From: Limnohabitans sp. 2KL-1
Lineage (GTDB): Bacteria > Pseudomonadota > Gammaproteobacteria > Burkholderiales > Burkholderiaceae_C
Reading direction: 5' to 3'
NCBI RefSeq assembly: GCF_003063435.1
Contig: NZ_NESL01000013.1
Location: forward strand, 1-64,000
Length of the DNA: 64,000 bases
Positions 44,180-53,322 of the stretch are shown here, piece after piece. The position numbers and the translations under genes are program-made. How positions within the stretch are numbered: the stretch's first letter is position 1; every line of letters starts with the position of its first letter. The notes beneath the pieces were generated by a model. The model had not been told where the DNA came from. It searched no databases and saw only the letters and a list, made by a program, of their open reading frames with translations.

Positions 44180-45166
44180 ATGAAAGCAGCCTGGTACACC
44201 CAGAACGGCGAAGCCCAAGACGTGATGGTGGTGGGCGAATTGCCCACGCCCAGCCCACAGGCCGGTGAGGTGCTGGTGCGCTTGACCACATCGGGCGTGA
44301 ACCCGTCTGACGTCAAGTCGCGCCGTGCCAGGCCGGTGACTGACCCGCTGATCGTGCCGCACAGCGATGGCGCGGGCGTGATCGAAGCCGTGGGCGCGGG
44401 CGTGCCGGCCACGCGGCTGGGCGAGCGGGTGTGGGTCTGGAACGGCCAGTGGCAGCGCCCTTGGGGCACTTGCGCCGAATACATCGCCTTGCCCGCAGTG
44501 CAGGCCGTGGCCTTGCCCGAGGGCACCGACTTCGCAGCCGGTGCCTGCATGGGCATTCCCGGCCTGACGGCGGTGCAGGCGGTGATCCTGGCCGAGCGGC
44601 TGAGTGGTGATTTGCGCGGGCAGACCGTGCTGGTCACCGGGGCCTCGTCGGCGGTGGGCCACTACATCACGCAAATGGTGACGATGGCCGGTGGCCGGGT
44701 CATCGGCACCGTGGGCTCCGAGCTCAAGGCCGCGCACGCTCGCGCGGCGGGCATGCAAGAGGCGATTTTTTACAAGACCGAGTCGGTGCCCGAGCGCGTC
44801 AAGTCCCTGACGAATGGCCGTGGCGCCGACGTCATCATCGACATGGATTTCTCCACCACTGCCCGCTGGGCTTGCGAGGGCGCTTTGGTGCCGCATGGCC
44901 AGGTGGTCTGCTACGGCTCGAACGCGCTGGAAGTGCCCTTGCCGTTCCGGCCGTGGCTGTACCAGTCGATGGGTGTGAAGTTTTTTCTGGTCTATGACCT
45001 GACGCCGGTCGACCGTCAGACGGCAGTGGGCCGCTTGTCGGGCATGCTGGCAAAAAACCAGTTGCAGCACAGCGTGGGCGCACGCTTGGCGCTGGACCAG
45101 GTGGCCCAGGCGCACCGCACCGTGGAGGCGGGGCAGACGGTGGGCAATGTGGTGATCGATTTGTAA
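44180..45166 (+). CDS. NADPH:quinone oxidoreductase-like zinc-independent MDR protein
   Basis: 328-aa medium-chain dehydrogenase/reductase of the quinone oxidoreductase type. N-terminal GroES-like domain (SGVNPSDVKSRRARPV) and Rossmann motif VLVTGASSAVGHYITQMV. The Cys/His zinc ligands of alcohol dehydrogenases are lacking. AAGGAG at 44168-44173 precedes the ATG. Substrate unknown. Confidence 0.87.
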   Translation: MKAAWYTQNGEAQDVMVVGELPTPSPQAGEVLVRLTTSGVNPSDVKSRRARPVTDPLIVPHSDGAGVIEAVGAGVPATRLGERVWVWNGQWQRPWGTCAEYIALPAVQAVALPEGTDFAAGACMGIPGLTAVQAVILAERLSGDLRGQTVLVTGASSAVGHYITQMVTMAGGRVIGTVGSELKAAHARAAGMQEAIFYKTESVPERVKSLTNGRGADVIIDMDFSTTARWACEGALVPHGQVVCYGSNALEVPLPFRPWLYQSMGVKFFLVYDLTPVDRQTAVGRLSGMLAKNQLQHSVGARLALDQVAQAHRTVEAGQTVGNVVIDL

Positions 45167-45320
45167 GCTGATCCTGACGTGGCGTGAAGGAGAGGGCGCA
45201 CATCAGGGGTCTTGGGGTCCCTGGATTGCGGATCGGGGCACAACCCCAGACCCGTGCCCGTTTGCCGTTATGCTTGATGGGCTTGTTGTGTCCTACTTTT
45301 TGCAGGGTTTCCGATCGTTC

Positions 45321-47075
45321 ATGGCTGCATCTCCCAAATCACTCACGGGCCTGGTCCCTTTTCTGAAACCCTACCGCGTGGCCCTGGGCTTTGCGGCCTT
45401 GTTTTTGTTGCTGGCGGCGGGCACCACGTTGGCCTTTCCCTGGGTCTTGCGCCAGTTGATCGACCAGGGCTTGTCGCCCGGGGCCTCGGCTGAACAGCTG
45501 TCGGGCAACTTCCTCCAACTGTTTGGCGTGGCGGCGGCATTGGCGGTGTTTTCTTCTGGCCGTTACTACACCGTGAGTTGGTTGGGCGAGCGCATCACCG
45601 GCGACCTGCGCAATGCGGTGTACGGCCATGTGCTGAAACAAAGCCCGGCATTCTTTGAAACCACGCAATCGGGCGAAGTGCTCTCGCGCCTGACCAATGA
45701 CACCACCCTGGTGCAAACCGTGGTGGGCTCGTCGTTTTCGATGGGCTTGCGCAACCTGGTCATGGGTGCGGGTGCGTTGGTGATGCTGGTGTGGACCAAT
45801 CCGGTGCTCATGTTGCAGGTGGTGGTGGTGCTGGCTGCGGTGATTTTCCCCAGTGTCTACTTGGGCCGCCGTGTGCGCCGTTTGTCACGCGCCAATCAGG
45901 ACCGTGTGGCCGATTCGAGCGCCATTGCCTCCGAGGTGCTGAATGCCATCAGCGTGGTGCAAAGCTACACGGCCGAGGGCCGTGAAACCCGCCGCTTCAT
46001 CGACTCGACCGCCCGCGCTTTGGGCACGGCGCTGGGCCGCATCCGCGCACGGGCCGTGCTGGTGGGCTTCATCATCATGGCGTCCAGCGCAGTGTTGCTC
46101 TGGGGTCTGTACATGGGCACGCTGGCGGTGCGTGCAGGCACCAGCACGGCGGGCCAGCTGGGCGAGACGGTGTTTTATGTGATCTTGCTGGCCAGCGCCT
46201 TTGCCGTGCTGGGCGAGGTGTATGGCGATTTGCTGCGCGCAGCGGGCGCGACCGAGCGACTGATGGAGTTGCTGCACACCGAATCGAATTTGAAGATCGC
46301 GGCCCAGCCGCAACAAGCGCCTTGGCCGCAAGGCGGCTCGTCCTTGCAACTCGAAGCTGTGCGCTTTCATTACCCCTCGCGCCCCGACACCTGGGCGCTG
46401 GACCATCTGAGCGGGCACATCCATTCGGGCCAGACGGTGGCCGTGGTGGGGCCGAGCGGCGCAGGCAAAACCACGCTGTTCGATTTGCTGATGCGCTTTC
46501 ACGACCCGCAGTCGGGCCGCATCGTGCTCGATGGGGTGCCGATCGATCAGATGACCCTGCATGACCTGCGCAACCGCATGGCCATCGTGCCGCAAGAGCC
46601 GGTGATTTTTTCTGGCACGGTGATCGAGAACATCCGCTACGGTCGCCCCGAAGCCAGCCTGCAAGAAGTGCATGCCGCAGCCGAAGCAGCCTATGCGCAA
46701 GAGTTCATTCGCGACTTGCCCGAGGGCTTTGACACCTATCTGGGCGATCGGGGCGTGCGCTTGTCAGGTGGGCAGCGCCAACGCATTGCGATTGCGAGGG
46801 CGATCTTGAAGAACCCGCCGCTCTTGCTGCTGGACGAAGCCACGAGCGCGCTCGATGCACAGAGCGAAAAGATGGTGCAGGCCGCGCTGGACAAAGCCAT
46901 GGTGGGCCGCACCACGCTGGTCATTGCCCACCGCCTGGCCACGGTGCAACGCGCCGATGTGATCTGGGTGCTGGAGCGCGGTCGCCTGATGGAGCAGGGC
47001 AGCCACGCCGAACTGCAAGCCAAAGGCGGGCTCTATGCCAGTCTGGCAGCGCTGCAGTTCAACGCCGCCAGCTGA
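45321..47075 (+). CDS. ABC exporter, MsbA/multidrug type
   Basis: 584-aa half-transporter with six N-terminal membrane segments fused to an ATPase. Walker A GPSGAGKTT, signature LSGGQRQRIAIARAIL and Walker B LLLLDEATSALD. It probably acts as a homodimer exporting lipid or drug. The ATG at 45321 is preferred (first residues MAASPKSLTGLVPFLKP); the ATG at 45270 is possible. No ribosome site is strong at either. It stands alone. Confidence 0.87.
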   Translation: MAASPKSLTGLVPFLKPYRVALGFAALFLLLAAGTTLAFPWVLRQLIDQGLSPGASAEQLSGNFLQLFGVAAALAVFSSGRYYTVSWLGERITGDLRNAVYGHVLKQSPAFFETTQSGEVLSRLTNDTTLVQTVVGSSFSMGLRNLVMGAGALVMLVWTNPVLMLQVVVVLAAVIFPSVYLGRRVRRLSRANQDRVADSSAIASEVLNAISVVQSYTAEGRETRRFIDSTARALGTALGRIRARAVLVGFIIMASSAVLLWGLYMGTLAVRAGTSTAGQLGETVFYVILLASAFAVLGEVYGDLLRAAGATERLMELLHTESNLKIAAQPQQAPWPQGGSSLQLEAVRFHYPSRPDTWALDHLSGHIHSGQTVAVVGPSGAGKTTLFDLLMRFHDPQSGRIVLDGVPIDQMTLHDLRNRMAIVPQEPVIFSGTVIENIRYGRPEASLQEVHAAAEAAYAQEFIRDLPEGFDTYLGDRGVRLSGGQRQRIAIARAILKNPPLLLLDEATSALDAQSEKMVQAALDKAMVGRTTLVIAHRLATVQRADVIWVLERGRLMEQGSHAELQAKGGLYASLAALQFNAAS

Positions 47076-47176
47076 CTGAGCCACCCAAGGTCTCAGGCGC
47101 TTCGCCGCGATTCTGTGCGGTGAGGGTGTTCGTCGACCGGGGGGGGGTCGATGGTCATCGCCGATGGCCCCGGTGG

Positions 47177-47365
47177 TCACGGTTTGGCAGCGTCAGGGCC
47201 TGGCGGGGTCTCTTGTTTTGATGCCATTTCATGCGCCGCTTGCGCCGCTTTTTCGCGCGCCCGTTGCTGACGTGTTTGTTCCTGTGCCTTGCGCACATCG
47301 TGCATTTGCCAAAAGGAAAACACGAACACCAGCCCGAATATTCCCAGCTCCAGCCAGATGCCCAT
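47177..47365 (-). CDS. Small single-span membrane protein
   Basis: 62-aa protein with one N-terminal membrane segment (LELGIFGLVFVFSFWQM) followed by a charged helix (VRKAQEQTRQQRAREKAAQA) that may coil. AAGGAG precedes the ATG at 47365. It lies opposite to and upstream of crtE. I recognise no family beyond a resemblance to short conserved Comamonadaceae membrane proteins. Confidence 0.6.
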   Translation of the reverse strand: MGIWLELGIFGLVFVFSFWQMHDVRKAQEQTRQQRAREKAAQAAHEMASKQETPPGPDAAKP

Positions 47366-47482
47366 GGCCTGTCTCCTTGAGTTTGTGCCTTGCATCCTAG
47401 CCCGTGTGGGCTGATCGCCGGGCTGTGAGGGTCAATGCGCCATGACCCCTGCGCCTTTGGAGGCGAAGTGGGAGATCTATGG

Positions 47483-47552
47483 TGTCAATCAGGGTTGACA
47501 GCTTCGGAAATCAATATATATTGACACTCATGTCTGTCAGCCGGGGTTGACA
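47483..47552 (+). promoter_or_regulatory. crtE promoter with twin PpsR/CrtJ sites
   Basis: Two TGT-N12-ACA elements: TGTCAATCAGGGTTGACA (47483-47500) and TGTCAGCCGGGGTTGACA (47535-47552), 15 of 18 identical, 52 bp apart. A sigma-70 promoter lies between and in them: TTGACA (47495-47500), 16 bp, TATATT (47517-47522). The first site covers -35 and the second lies just downstream of the start point. TGT-N12-ACA is the known PpsR/CrtJ target, which represses photosynthesis genes under oxygen or light. The regulator gene is not in the window. Confidence 0.8.
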
Positions 47553-47573
47553 GGTCTTCCTTCCGGAGGTCCC

Positions 47574-48488
47574 ATGAGTCTGTTGACACGCGCCGAGCAA
47601 GCCTTGAGCACCCATTTCGATCTGGCCGCCGGTGTGGGCGCGCCGCCCCGGCTGGTCGCCGCCATGCGGCACGCGGTGTTTTCGGGCGGTGCCCGCATCC
47701 GCCCGCAGCTGTGCATGGCCGTGGCCACCGCCTGTGGCGACGATGCCCCCCAACTGACCAATGCCGCCGCCGTGGCCCTCGAATTGATGCATTGCGCCTC
47801 TTTGGTGCACGACGACATGCCCGCATTTGACAACGCCGACACCCGGCGCGGCCTGCCCACGGTGCACAAGGCTTTCAGCGAACCGTTGGCGTTGCTGGCC
47901 GGTGACGGACTGATCGTCATGGCTTACCGCGTGCTGTTGCAAGCCGGTGCGCAGCGGCCCGAGCGCCTCATCCAATTGATGGACAACATGACCCAAGGCG
48001 TGGGTCTGCCGCACGGCATCGTGGCCGGGCAAGCCTGGGAGTGCGAGACCAGCGCCGACCTGGGCCAATACCAGCGCGCCAAAACCGGGGCCTTGTTCGT
48101 CTCGGCCACTTGTGCCGGTGCGCTCAGCTGTGGCTACGAGCCCGAACCCTGGGCACCTCTGGGCGACTATCTGGGCGAGGCCTACCAAGTGGCCGACGAC
48201 ATCCGCGACGTGATCGCCGATGCGGCGAGCCTGGGCAAACCGGTGGGTCAGGATGCCTTGCACGCCCGCCCGAGCTCAGCCCAGGCGCTGGGTCTGGACG
48301 GGGCCATTGCCCACTTTGACCGCCTGATCGAGCAGGCCGCCTCGTCCATCCCGGCCTGTTCGTGCCGTGACATGTTGCGCCAGCTGGTCCAGTTAGAAGC
48401 CGAGCGCCTGGTGCCCAAGGCCTTGTGCGAAGGCTACTTCAAGACCCACCCTGCGGTAGCCCCGGCCCGCATCCGTGCGCCGCATTGA
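47574..48488 (+). CDS. crtE: Geranylgeranyl diphosphate synthase CrtE
   Basis: 304-aa polyprenyl diphosphate synthase, which makes GGPP for carotenoids and the bacteriochlorophyll tail. First Asp-rich motif HDDMPAFDNADTRRG, second VADDIRDVIAD. The ATG at 47574 follows CCGGAGG (47563-47569). It is the first gene of the cluster, 33 bp before crtF. Regulation by PpsR-type sites is likely. Confidence 0.93.
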   Translation: MSLLTRAEQALSTHFDLAAGVGAPPRLVAAMRHAVFSGGARIRPQLCMAVATACGDDAPQLTNAAAVALELMHCASLVHDDMPAFDNADTRRGLPTVHKAFSEPLALLAGDGLIVMAYRVLLQAGAQRPERLIQLMDNMTQGVGLPHGIVAGQAWECETSADLGQYQRAKTGALFVSATCAGALSCGYEPEPWAPLGDYLGEAYQVADDIRDVIADAASLGKPVGQDALHARPSSAQALGLDGAIAHFDRLIEQAASSIPACSCRDMLRQLVQLEAERLVPKALCEGYFKTHPAVAPARIRAPH

Positions 48489-48520
48489 GCGCACCGCCCG
48501 CAAGACACCAAGGAAGCCGC

Positions 48521-49732
48521 ATGTCCCAACCACTGGATCTGGCCGCCATGCAGGCCCACACCTCCACTTCTTTCAAGGACGCCTGGCAGACCCGCCTGGA
48601 GCGCTGGTACGCGCACCCCGGCTTGTACCGCTGGTCGCTGCGCAACCCGCTCACACGCTGGCTCACGCGCCGCCGCACCCGCAAGTTGTTTGATTTGATG
48701 GCCGGTTTTGTGCACAGCCAGGTGCTGCTGGGCTGCGTGCGACTGGACCTGTTTCGCGCCCTGCACCAAGCACCCGCCAACCTGACCGATCTGGCACGCC
48801 GCACAGGGCTGGCCCCAGCGGTGTTGCAGCGTTTGCTGCTGTCGGCCGTGGCGCTGGGCCTGCTGGAGCACCGCAGCCAGGGCCGTTTTGGCCTCGGGCC
48901 GTTGGGCGTGCCGCTGGCGCAGCACGAGGGCATCTCGCAGATGATCGAGCACAACCACCTGCTCTACCAGGACATGCAGGACCCGCTGCAGTTTTTGCAC
49001 AACGCCTGGAGCGGCGGCATGGCCGAGTACTGGCCCTATGCCCACGAAAAACCCGCTGTCCATATGCCGGCAGAGCAGGTGGACAAGTTCACCCGCTACT
49101 CGCAGCTCATGGCCGCTTCGCAAGGCTTTGTGGTGCAGGAGATCTTGTCGTCCTACTTTTTTGACGAGCACCGCTGCGTGCTCGATGTCGGGGCGGGCAA
49201 GGGCCGCTTTGTGAGCGAGTTGGCCGCGCACGCACCGCACCTGCAGTTCAAGATGTTCGATCTGCCTCCCGTGCTGGCGCTGGCCCGAGAAGGCCTGCAG
49301 GCCAAGGGTTTGACCGAGCGCGTGAGCCTGCACCCCGGTAGTTTTTTGGACGACCCGCTGCCTGAAGGGGCTGATCTGATCACCTTGGTGCGCGTGGCGC
49401 ATGACCACCCCGATGCGGTGGTGCGGCAGATTTTGCAAAAAGCCCATGCCGCTTTGCCGGTGGGCGGTGTTTTGCTGTTGGCCGAGCCCATGGCCCAGCC
49501 GGACGAAGAAGCCGGCCAGCCCGATGCATCGGCGGATGCGTACTTCCACTTTTACCTGCTGGCCATGGGGGCTGGGCGGCTGCGCACGCCGCAAGAGTTG
49601 CAAAACATGATGCAGGAGGCCGGTTTCACCCATGTGGAGCAGGTGCCCAACGCCATGCCCATCCATGCGCGCATTCTTTTGGGCCGTAAATCACAGTGTT
49701 TACCCTCGGTTCCTGAGAATAGTGTCAATTAA
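48521..49732 (+). CDS. crtF: Hydroxyneurosporene methyltransferase CrtF
   Basis: 403-aa O-methyltransferase of the spheroidene pathway, which methylates the tertiary hydroxyl made by CrtC. The SAM-binding motif reads RCVLDVGAGKGRFVSELA, with a middle substrate region QSQVLLGC-like (FVHSQVLLGCVRLDLFRALH). The ATG at 48521 follows AAGGAA. Its stop lies inside a PpsR-type site that belongs to bchC. Confidence 0.92.
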   Translation: MSQPLDLAAMQAHTSTSFKDAWQTRLERWYAHPGLYRWSLRNPLTRWLTRRRTRKLFDLMAGFVHSQVLLGCVRLDLFRALHQAPANLTDLARRTGLAPAVLQRLLLSAVALGLLEHRSQGRFGLGPLGVPLAQHEGISQMIEHNHLLYQDMQDPLQFLHNAWSGGMAEYWPYAHEKPAVHMPAEQVDKFTRYSQLMAASQGFVVQEILSSYFFDEHRCVLDVGAGKGRFVSELAAHAPHLQFKMFDLPPVLALAREGLQAKGLTERVSLHPGSFLDDPLPEGADLITLVRVAHDHPDAVVRQILQKAHAALPVGGVLLLAEPMAQPDEEAGQPDASADAYFHFYLLAMGAGRLRTPQELQNMMQEAGFTHVEQVPNAMPIHARILLGRKSQCLPSVPENSVN

Positions 49733-49766
49733 CTTTGACATATTGTGATGTAAAGCAAAGAATACA
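49723..49766 (+). promoter_or_regulatory. bchC upstream region with two PpsR/CrtJ sites
   Basis: Two TGT-N12-ACA elements at 49723-49740 (TGTCAATTAACTTTGACA, overlapping the crtF stop) and 49749-49766 (TGTAAAGCAAAGAATACA). TTGACA at 49735-49740 and AAGAAT at 49758-49763 are 17 bp apart. The second site ends 3 bp before the bchC start, and no ribosome site is visible there. Confidence 0.72.
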
Positions 49767-49769
49767 ACC

Positions 49770-50723
49770 ATGAAATCCCAAGCCGTCGTCTTCAACAGCC
49801 CCAAGCAACTGAGCTTGCAGGCGCTGGACTTGCCCGAATTGCAGGCTGGTCAGTTGGACGTGGCGGTCGAATACAGCGGCATCAGCACCGGCACCGAACG
49901 CATGCTCTGGGACGGCAGCATGCCGCCCTTCCCGGGTATGGGCTACCCGCTGGTGCCCGGTTACGAGACGGTGGGCCGTGTGGTTCGCGCCGCCTCGGAC
50001 ACCGGCTTGCAAGCCGGGCAACGTGTGTTTGTGCCGGGTGCCAATTGCTTCACCGGGGTCAAAAGCTTGTTTGGTGGCGCGGCTTCGCGACTGGTGGTCA
50101 CTGCGCAAAAAGTCGTGCCCGTAGCCGAACACCTGGGCGCGCAATCGGTGCTGCTGGCGCTGGCCGCCACGGCCTACCACGCGGTCTCGGGCGGTGGTCA
50201 GCAAGACCCGTTTGAAGCCCCTGAGCTCATCGTGGGTCACGGCGTCATGGGTCGCTTGTTGGCGCGCCTCACAGTGGCGGCTGGCCTGCCCGCGCCCACC
50301 GTGTGGGAAACCCAGGCCGAACGCTCTGCCGGTGCCGAAGGCTACACCGTGGTGCAACCGCAAGACGACCCGCGCCGCGACTACCGCACCATTTACGACG
50401 TGAGCGGCGACGGCAGCCTGCTCAATGGCCTGATCCAGCGCCTGCGCCCCGGTGGCGAGCTGGTGCTGGCCGGTTTCTACAAACAAGACCTTTCCTTTGC
50501 CTACGCCCCGGCCTTCATGCGCGAAGCGCGCATGCGCATTGCCGCCGAGTGGAAGCGCCCCGATCTGTTGGCCGTCAACGAGCTGGTGAACACCGGCCGC
50601 TTGTCGCTCGACGGTTTGATCACCCACACCCAGCCATCGACGCATGCTGGTTCTGCCTACGAGACCGCCTTCGGAGATGCGAGCTGTCTCAAGATGATCC
50701 TTGATTGGAGTGCCTCCGCATGA
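49770..50723 (+). CDS. bchC: Bacteriochlorophyllide a dehydrogenase BchC
   Basis: 317-aa medium-chain dehydrogenase that oxidises the 3-hydroxyethyl side chain in bacteriochlorophyll a synthesis. Motifs EYSGISTGTERMLWDGSMPP and the Rossmann-like LIVGHGVMGRLLARLTVAAG. Start at the MKSQAVVFNSPKQLSLQAL opening is conserved. It lacks a clear ribosome site. The stop overlaps the bchX start by 4 bp. It starts the bch-puf run. Confidence 0.93.
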   Translation: MKSQAVVFNSPKQLSLQALDLPELQAGQLDVAVEYSGISTGTERMLWDGSMPPFPGMGYPLVPGYETVGRVVRAASDTGLQAGQRVFVPGANCFTGVKSLFGGAASRLVVTAQKVVPVAEHLGAQSVLLALAATAYHAVSGGGQQDPFEAPELIVGHGVMGRLLARLTVAAGLPAPTVWETQAERSAGAEGYTVVQPQDDPRRDYRTIYDVSGDGSLLNGLIQRLRPGGELVLAGFYKQDLSFAYAPAFMREARMRIAAEWKRPDLLAVNELVNTGRLSLDGLITHTQPSTHAGSAYETAFGDASCLKMILDWSASA

Positions 50724-51736
50724 ACACCCCCACTGACACCGCTGCCACCACCCAGCCCATTAAATTTGTCGAAGTGCTGCGCCGCGAGGCCGACGTGGAG
50801 CCCGACGCCGTCAGCACCAGCGAAGTGACCAAAGAGACGCAAATCATTGCCATCTACGGCAAAGGTGGCATTGGCAAAAGCTTCACGCTGGCCAACCTGT
50901 CTTACATGATGGCGCAGCAGGGCAAAAAAGTGCTCCTGATCGGCTGCGACCCCAAGAGCGACACCACCAGCTTGCTGTTCGGCGGCAAAGCCTGCCCCAC
51001 CATCATCGAGACCTCATCGCGCCTCAAACTCTCCGGTCAGGCCGTGAGCATTGGCGATGTCTGCTTCAAGCGCGATGGCGTGTTTGCCATGGAATTGGGT
51101 GGTCCCGAAGTCGGTCGCGGCTGCGGCGGTCGCGGCATCATCCACGGTTTTGAAACGCTCGAAAAACTCGGTTTCCACGACTGGGGTTTTGACTACGTGC
51201 TGCTCGACTTTTTGGGCGACGTGGTCTGCGGTGGCTTTGGCCTGCCCATTGCCCGCGACATGTGCCAAAAAGTGATCGTGGTCGCCAGCAACGACCTGCA
51301 GTCGCTGTATGTCGCCAACAACGTGTGCAGTGCGGTGGAGTATTTCCGCAAGCTCGGCGGCAACGTGGGCGTGGCCGGTATGGTCATCAACAAAGACGAC
51401 GGCACGGGCGAAGCCCAAGCCTTTGCCGACAACGCCGGCATCCCGGTGCTGGCCGCCATTCCGGCCAACGAAGACATCCGCCGCAAGAGCGCCAGCTACG
51501 AAATCATTGGCCGCCCCGACGGCGAGTGGGGTCCGCTGTTTGCTGAGCTGGCCAAGAACGTGGCCGAAGCCCCTCCGATGCGCCCGAAACCCCAGACCCA
51601 GGACCAGTTGCTGGGCTTGTTCAGCGCCGACGTGGTCGGCCGCAATGTGGTGCTCGAGCCCGCGACCGTGTTCGACATGGTCGGCAAGCACGAAGACATC
51701 AAGCCCTCGCTGGAAGTCGTCTACGACGCGGCCTGA
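50720..51736 (+). CDS. bchX: Chlorophyllide a reductase iron protein BchX
   Basis: 338-aa nitrogenase-like iron protein of chlorophyllide a reductase (COR); transfers electrons from ferredoxin to BchYZ with ATP. P-loop YGKGGIGKSFTLANLSYMM. The ATG at 50720 follows GGAG and overlaps the bchC stop. Fe-S Cys ligands are in GGRGCGGRGII-like (GPEVGRGCGGRGIIHGFETL) and ARDMCQKV. It starts the bchXYZ trio. Confidence 0.95.
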   Translation: MNTPTDTAATTQPIKFVEVLRREADVEPDAVSTSEVTKETQIIAIYGKGGIGKSFTLANLSYMMAQQGKKVLLIGCDPKSDTTSLLFGGKACPTIIETSSRLKLSGQAVSIGDVCFKRDGVFAMELGGPEVGRGCGGRGIIHGFETLEKLGFHDWGFDYVLLDFLGDVVCGGFGLPIARDMCQKVIVVASNDLQSLYVANNVCSAVEYFRKLGGNVGVAGMVINKDDGTGEAQAFADNAGIPVLAAIPANEDIRRKSASYEIIGRPDGEWGPLFAELAKNVAEAPPMRPKPQTQDQLLGLFSADVVGRNVVLEPATVFDMVGKHEDIKPSLEVVYDAA

Positions 51737-51768
51737 ACCGCTGCAGACCACACCCACAGGAACAGGCC

Positions 51769-53322
51769 ATGACACGCACCATCCCGATTCACCCCAGCAC
51801 CGACGCCCCCAACCCCGCAGGCCTGCAGGGCGACGGCATGGGCTGCCACGCGGGCACCGAAGCCATGGTGGCCGCAGCCAAAGAGGCGGGCAAGTCCGAG
51901 GTGCTCGACCAATACGCCCGCGACTACCCACGCCAGCCCGATGCCGGTCCGCACGACCAGCCGCAAAGCATGTGCCCGGCCTTTGGCTCGCTGCGTGTGG
52001 GCCTGCGCATGAAGCGCACCGCCACCATCCTCTCGGGCTCGGCCTGTTGTGTGTACGGCCTCACTTTTACATCGCATTTTTACGGTGCGCGCCGCAGCGT
52101 GGGCTATGTGCCCTTCAACTCCGAGTCGCTGGTCACGGGCAAGTTGTTTGAAGACATCCGCGAAGCGGTGCATGCCGAAGCTGATCCCGACAAAGTCGAC
52201 ACCGTCATCATCATCAACCTGTGTGTGCCCACCGCCAGTGGTGTGCCGCTGCAGCTGCTGCCCAAAGAGATCAACGGCGTTCGCATCATCGGCATCGACG
52301 TGCCCGGTTTTGGGGTGCCCACGCATGCCGAAGCCAAAGACGTGCTGGCCGGTGCGATGCTGAAATACGCCCGCGAAGAAATCATGAGTGGCCCAGTGGC
52401 CGCGCCCCGCGCCGGTCGTGGCGACAAGCCCACGGTGGCGCTGCTCGGCGAGATGTTCCCGGCCGACCCGGTCATCATCGGCCAGATGCTCGCCCCCATG
52501 GGCCTGGCTGCAGGCCCAGTGGTGCCCACCCGCGAATGGCGCGAGCTGTATGCCGCGCTCGACTGCTCGGTGGCCGCCGCCATCCACCCGTTTTACACCG
52601 CGAGCGTGCGCGAATTCAAAGCCGCAGGTCGCCCTGTTGTGGGCTCTGCCCCTGTGGGTCTGGAAGGCACTCAAGACTGGTTGCAAAACATCGGTCAGTC
52701 TGCAGGCATTGCGCAGGCACAAATCGATGTGGCACGCAACCAGTCGCTTACTCAAATGCGTGGGCTCTTGATGCAAAAACCCATCAAGGGGCGCATCACC
52801 CTGAGCGGCTACGAAGGGTCCGAATTGCTGGTGGGTCGCTTGCTGGTCGAGTGCGGTGCCGATCTGCGCTACGTGGGCTCGGCCTGTCCTGCCACCGAAT
52901 GGAACGCCCAAGACATCGCCTGGCTGCAAGCCAAAGGCGTGCAGGTGCAAATGCGCGCCTCGTTGGAGCAAGACCTCAACGCCATGTACGAATACCGGCC
53001 ACAGCTGGCCATTGGCACCACCCCGGTGGTGCAGATCGCCAAGCAAAACAGCGTGCCCTCGCTGTATTTCACCAACTTGATTTCGGCACGTCCCTTGATG
53101 GGGGTGGCCGGTGCGGGTTCGCTGGTGCAGGTGGTGCAGGCGGCCATGGGCAACCAGGCGCGCTTTGACGCCATGAAGTCTTTCTTTGGCGATGTGGGTG
53201 CAGGCCACGCCGCAGGCGTGTGGGAATCGGTGCCCAAAGACCGGCCCGAGTTCAAGGCCGAAACCCGCCGTCAGATTGAAAAGCTCTTGAAAAAGCGCAA
53301 AGCCGAGGAGATGGGTTCATGA
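51769..53322 (+). CDS. bchY: Chlorophyllide a reductase subunit BchY
   Basis: 517-aa catalytic subunit of chlorophyllide a reductase, with Cys ligands in [26 protein letters not shown] and [14 protein letters not shown] regions. It pairs with BchZ as an alpha2beta2 protein. It starts 32 bp after bchX with CAGGAAC upstream. Its stop overlaps the bchZ start by 4 bp. Confidence 0.95.
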   Translation: MTRTIPIHPSTDAPNPAGLQGDGMGCHAGTEAMVAAAKEAGKSEVLDQYARDYPRQPDAGPHDQPQSMCPAFGSLRVGLRMKRTATILSGSACCVYGLTFTSHFYGARRSVGYVPFNSESLVTGKLFEDIREAVHAEADPDKVDTVIIINLCVPTASGVPLQLLPKEINGVRIIGIDVPGFGVPTHAEAKDVLAGAMLKYAREEIMSGPVAAPRAGRGDKPTVALLGEMFPADPVIIGQMLAPMGLAAGPVVPTREWRELYAALDCSVAAAIHPFYTASVREFKAAGRPVVGSAPVGLEGTQDWLQNIGQSAGIAQAQIDVARNQSLTQMRGLLMQKPIKGRITLSGYEGSELLVGRLLVECGADLRYVGSACPATEWNAQDIAWLQAKGVQVQMRASLEQDLNAMYEYRPQLAIGTTPVVQIAKQNSVPSLYFTNLISARPLMGVAGAGSLVQVVQAAMGNQARFDAMKSFFGDVGAGHAAGVWESVPKDRPEFKAETRRQIEKLLKKRKAEEMGS

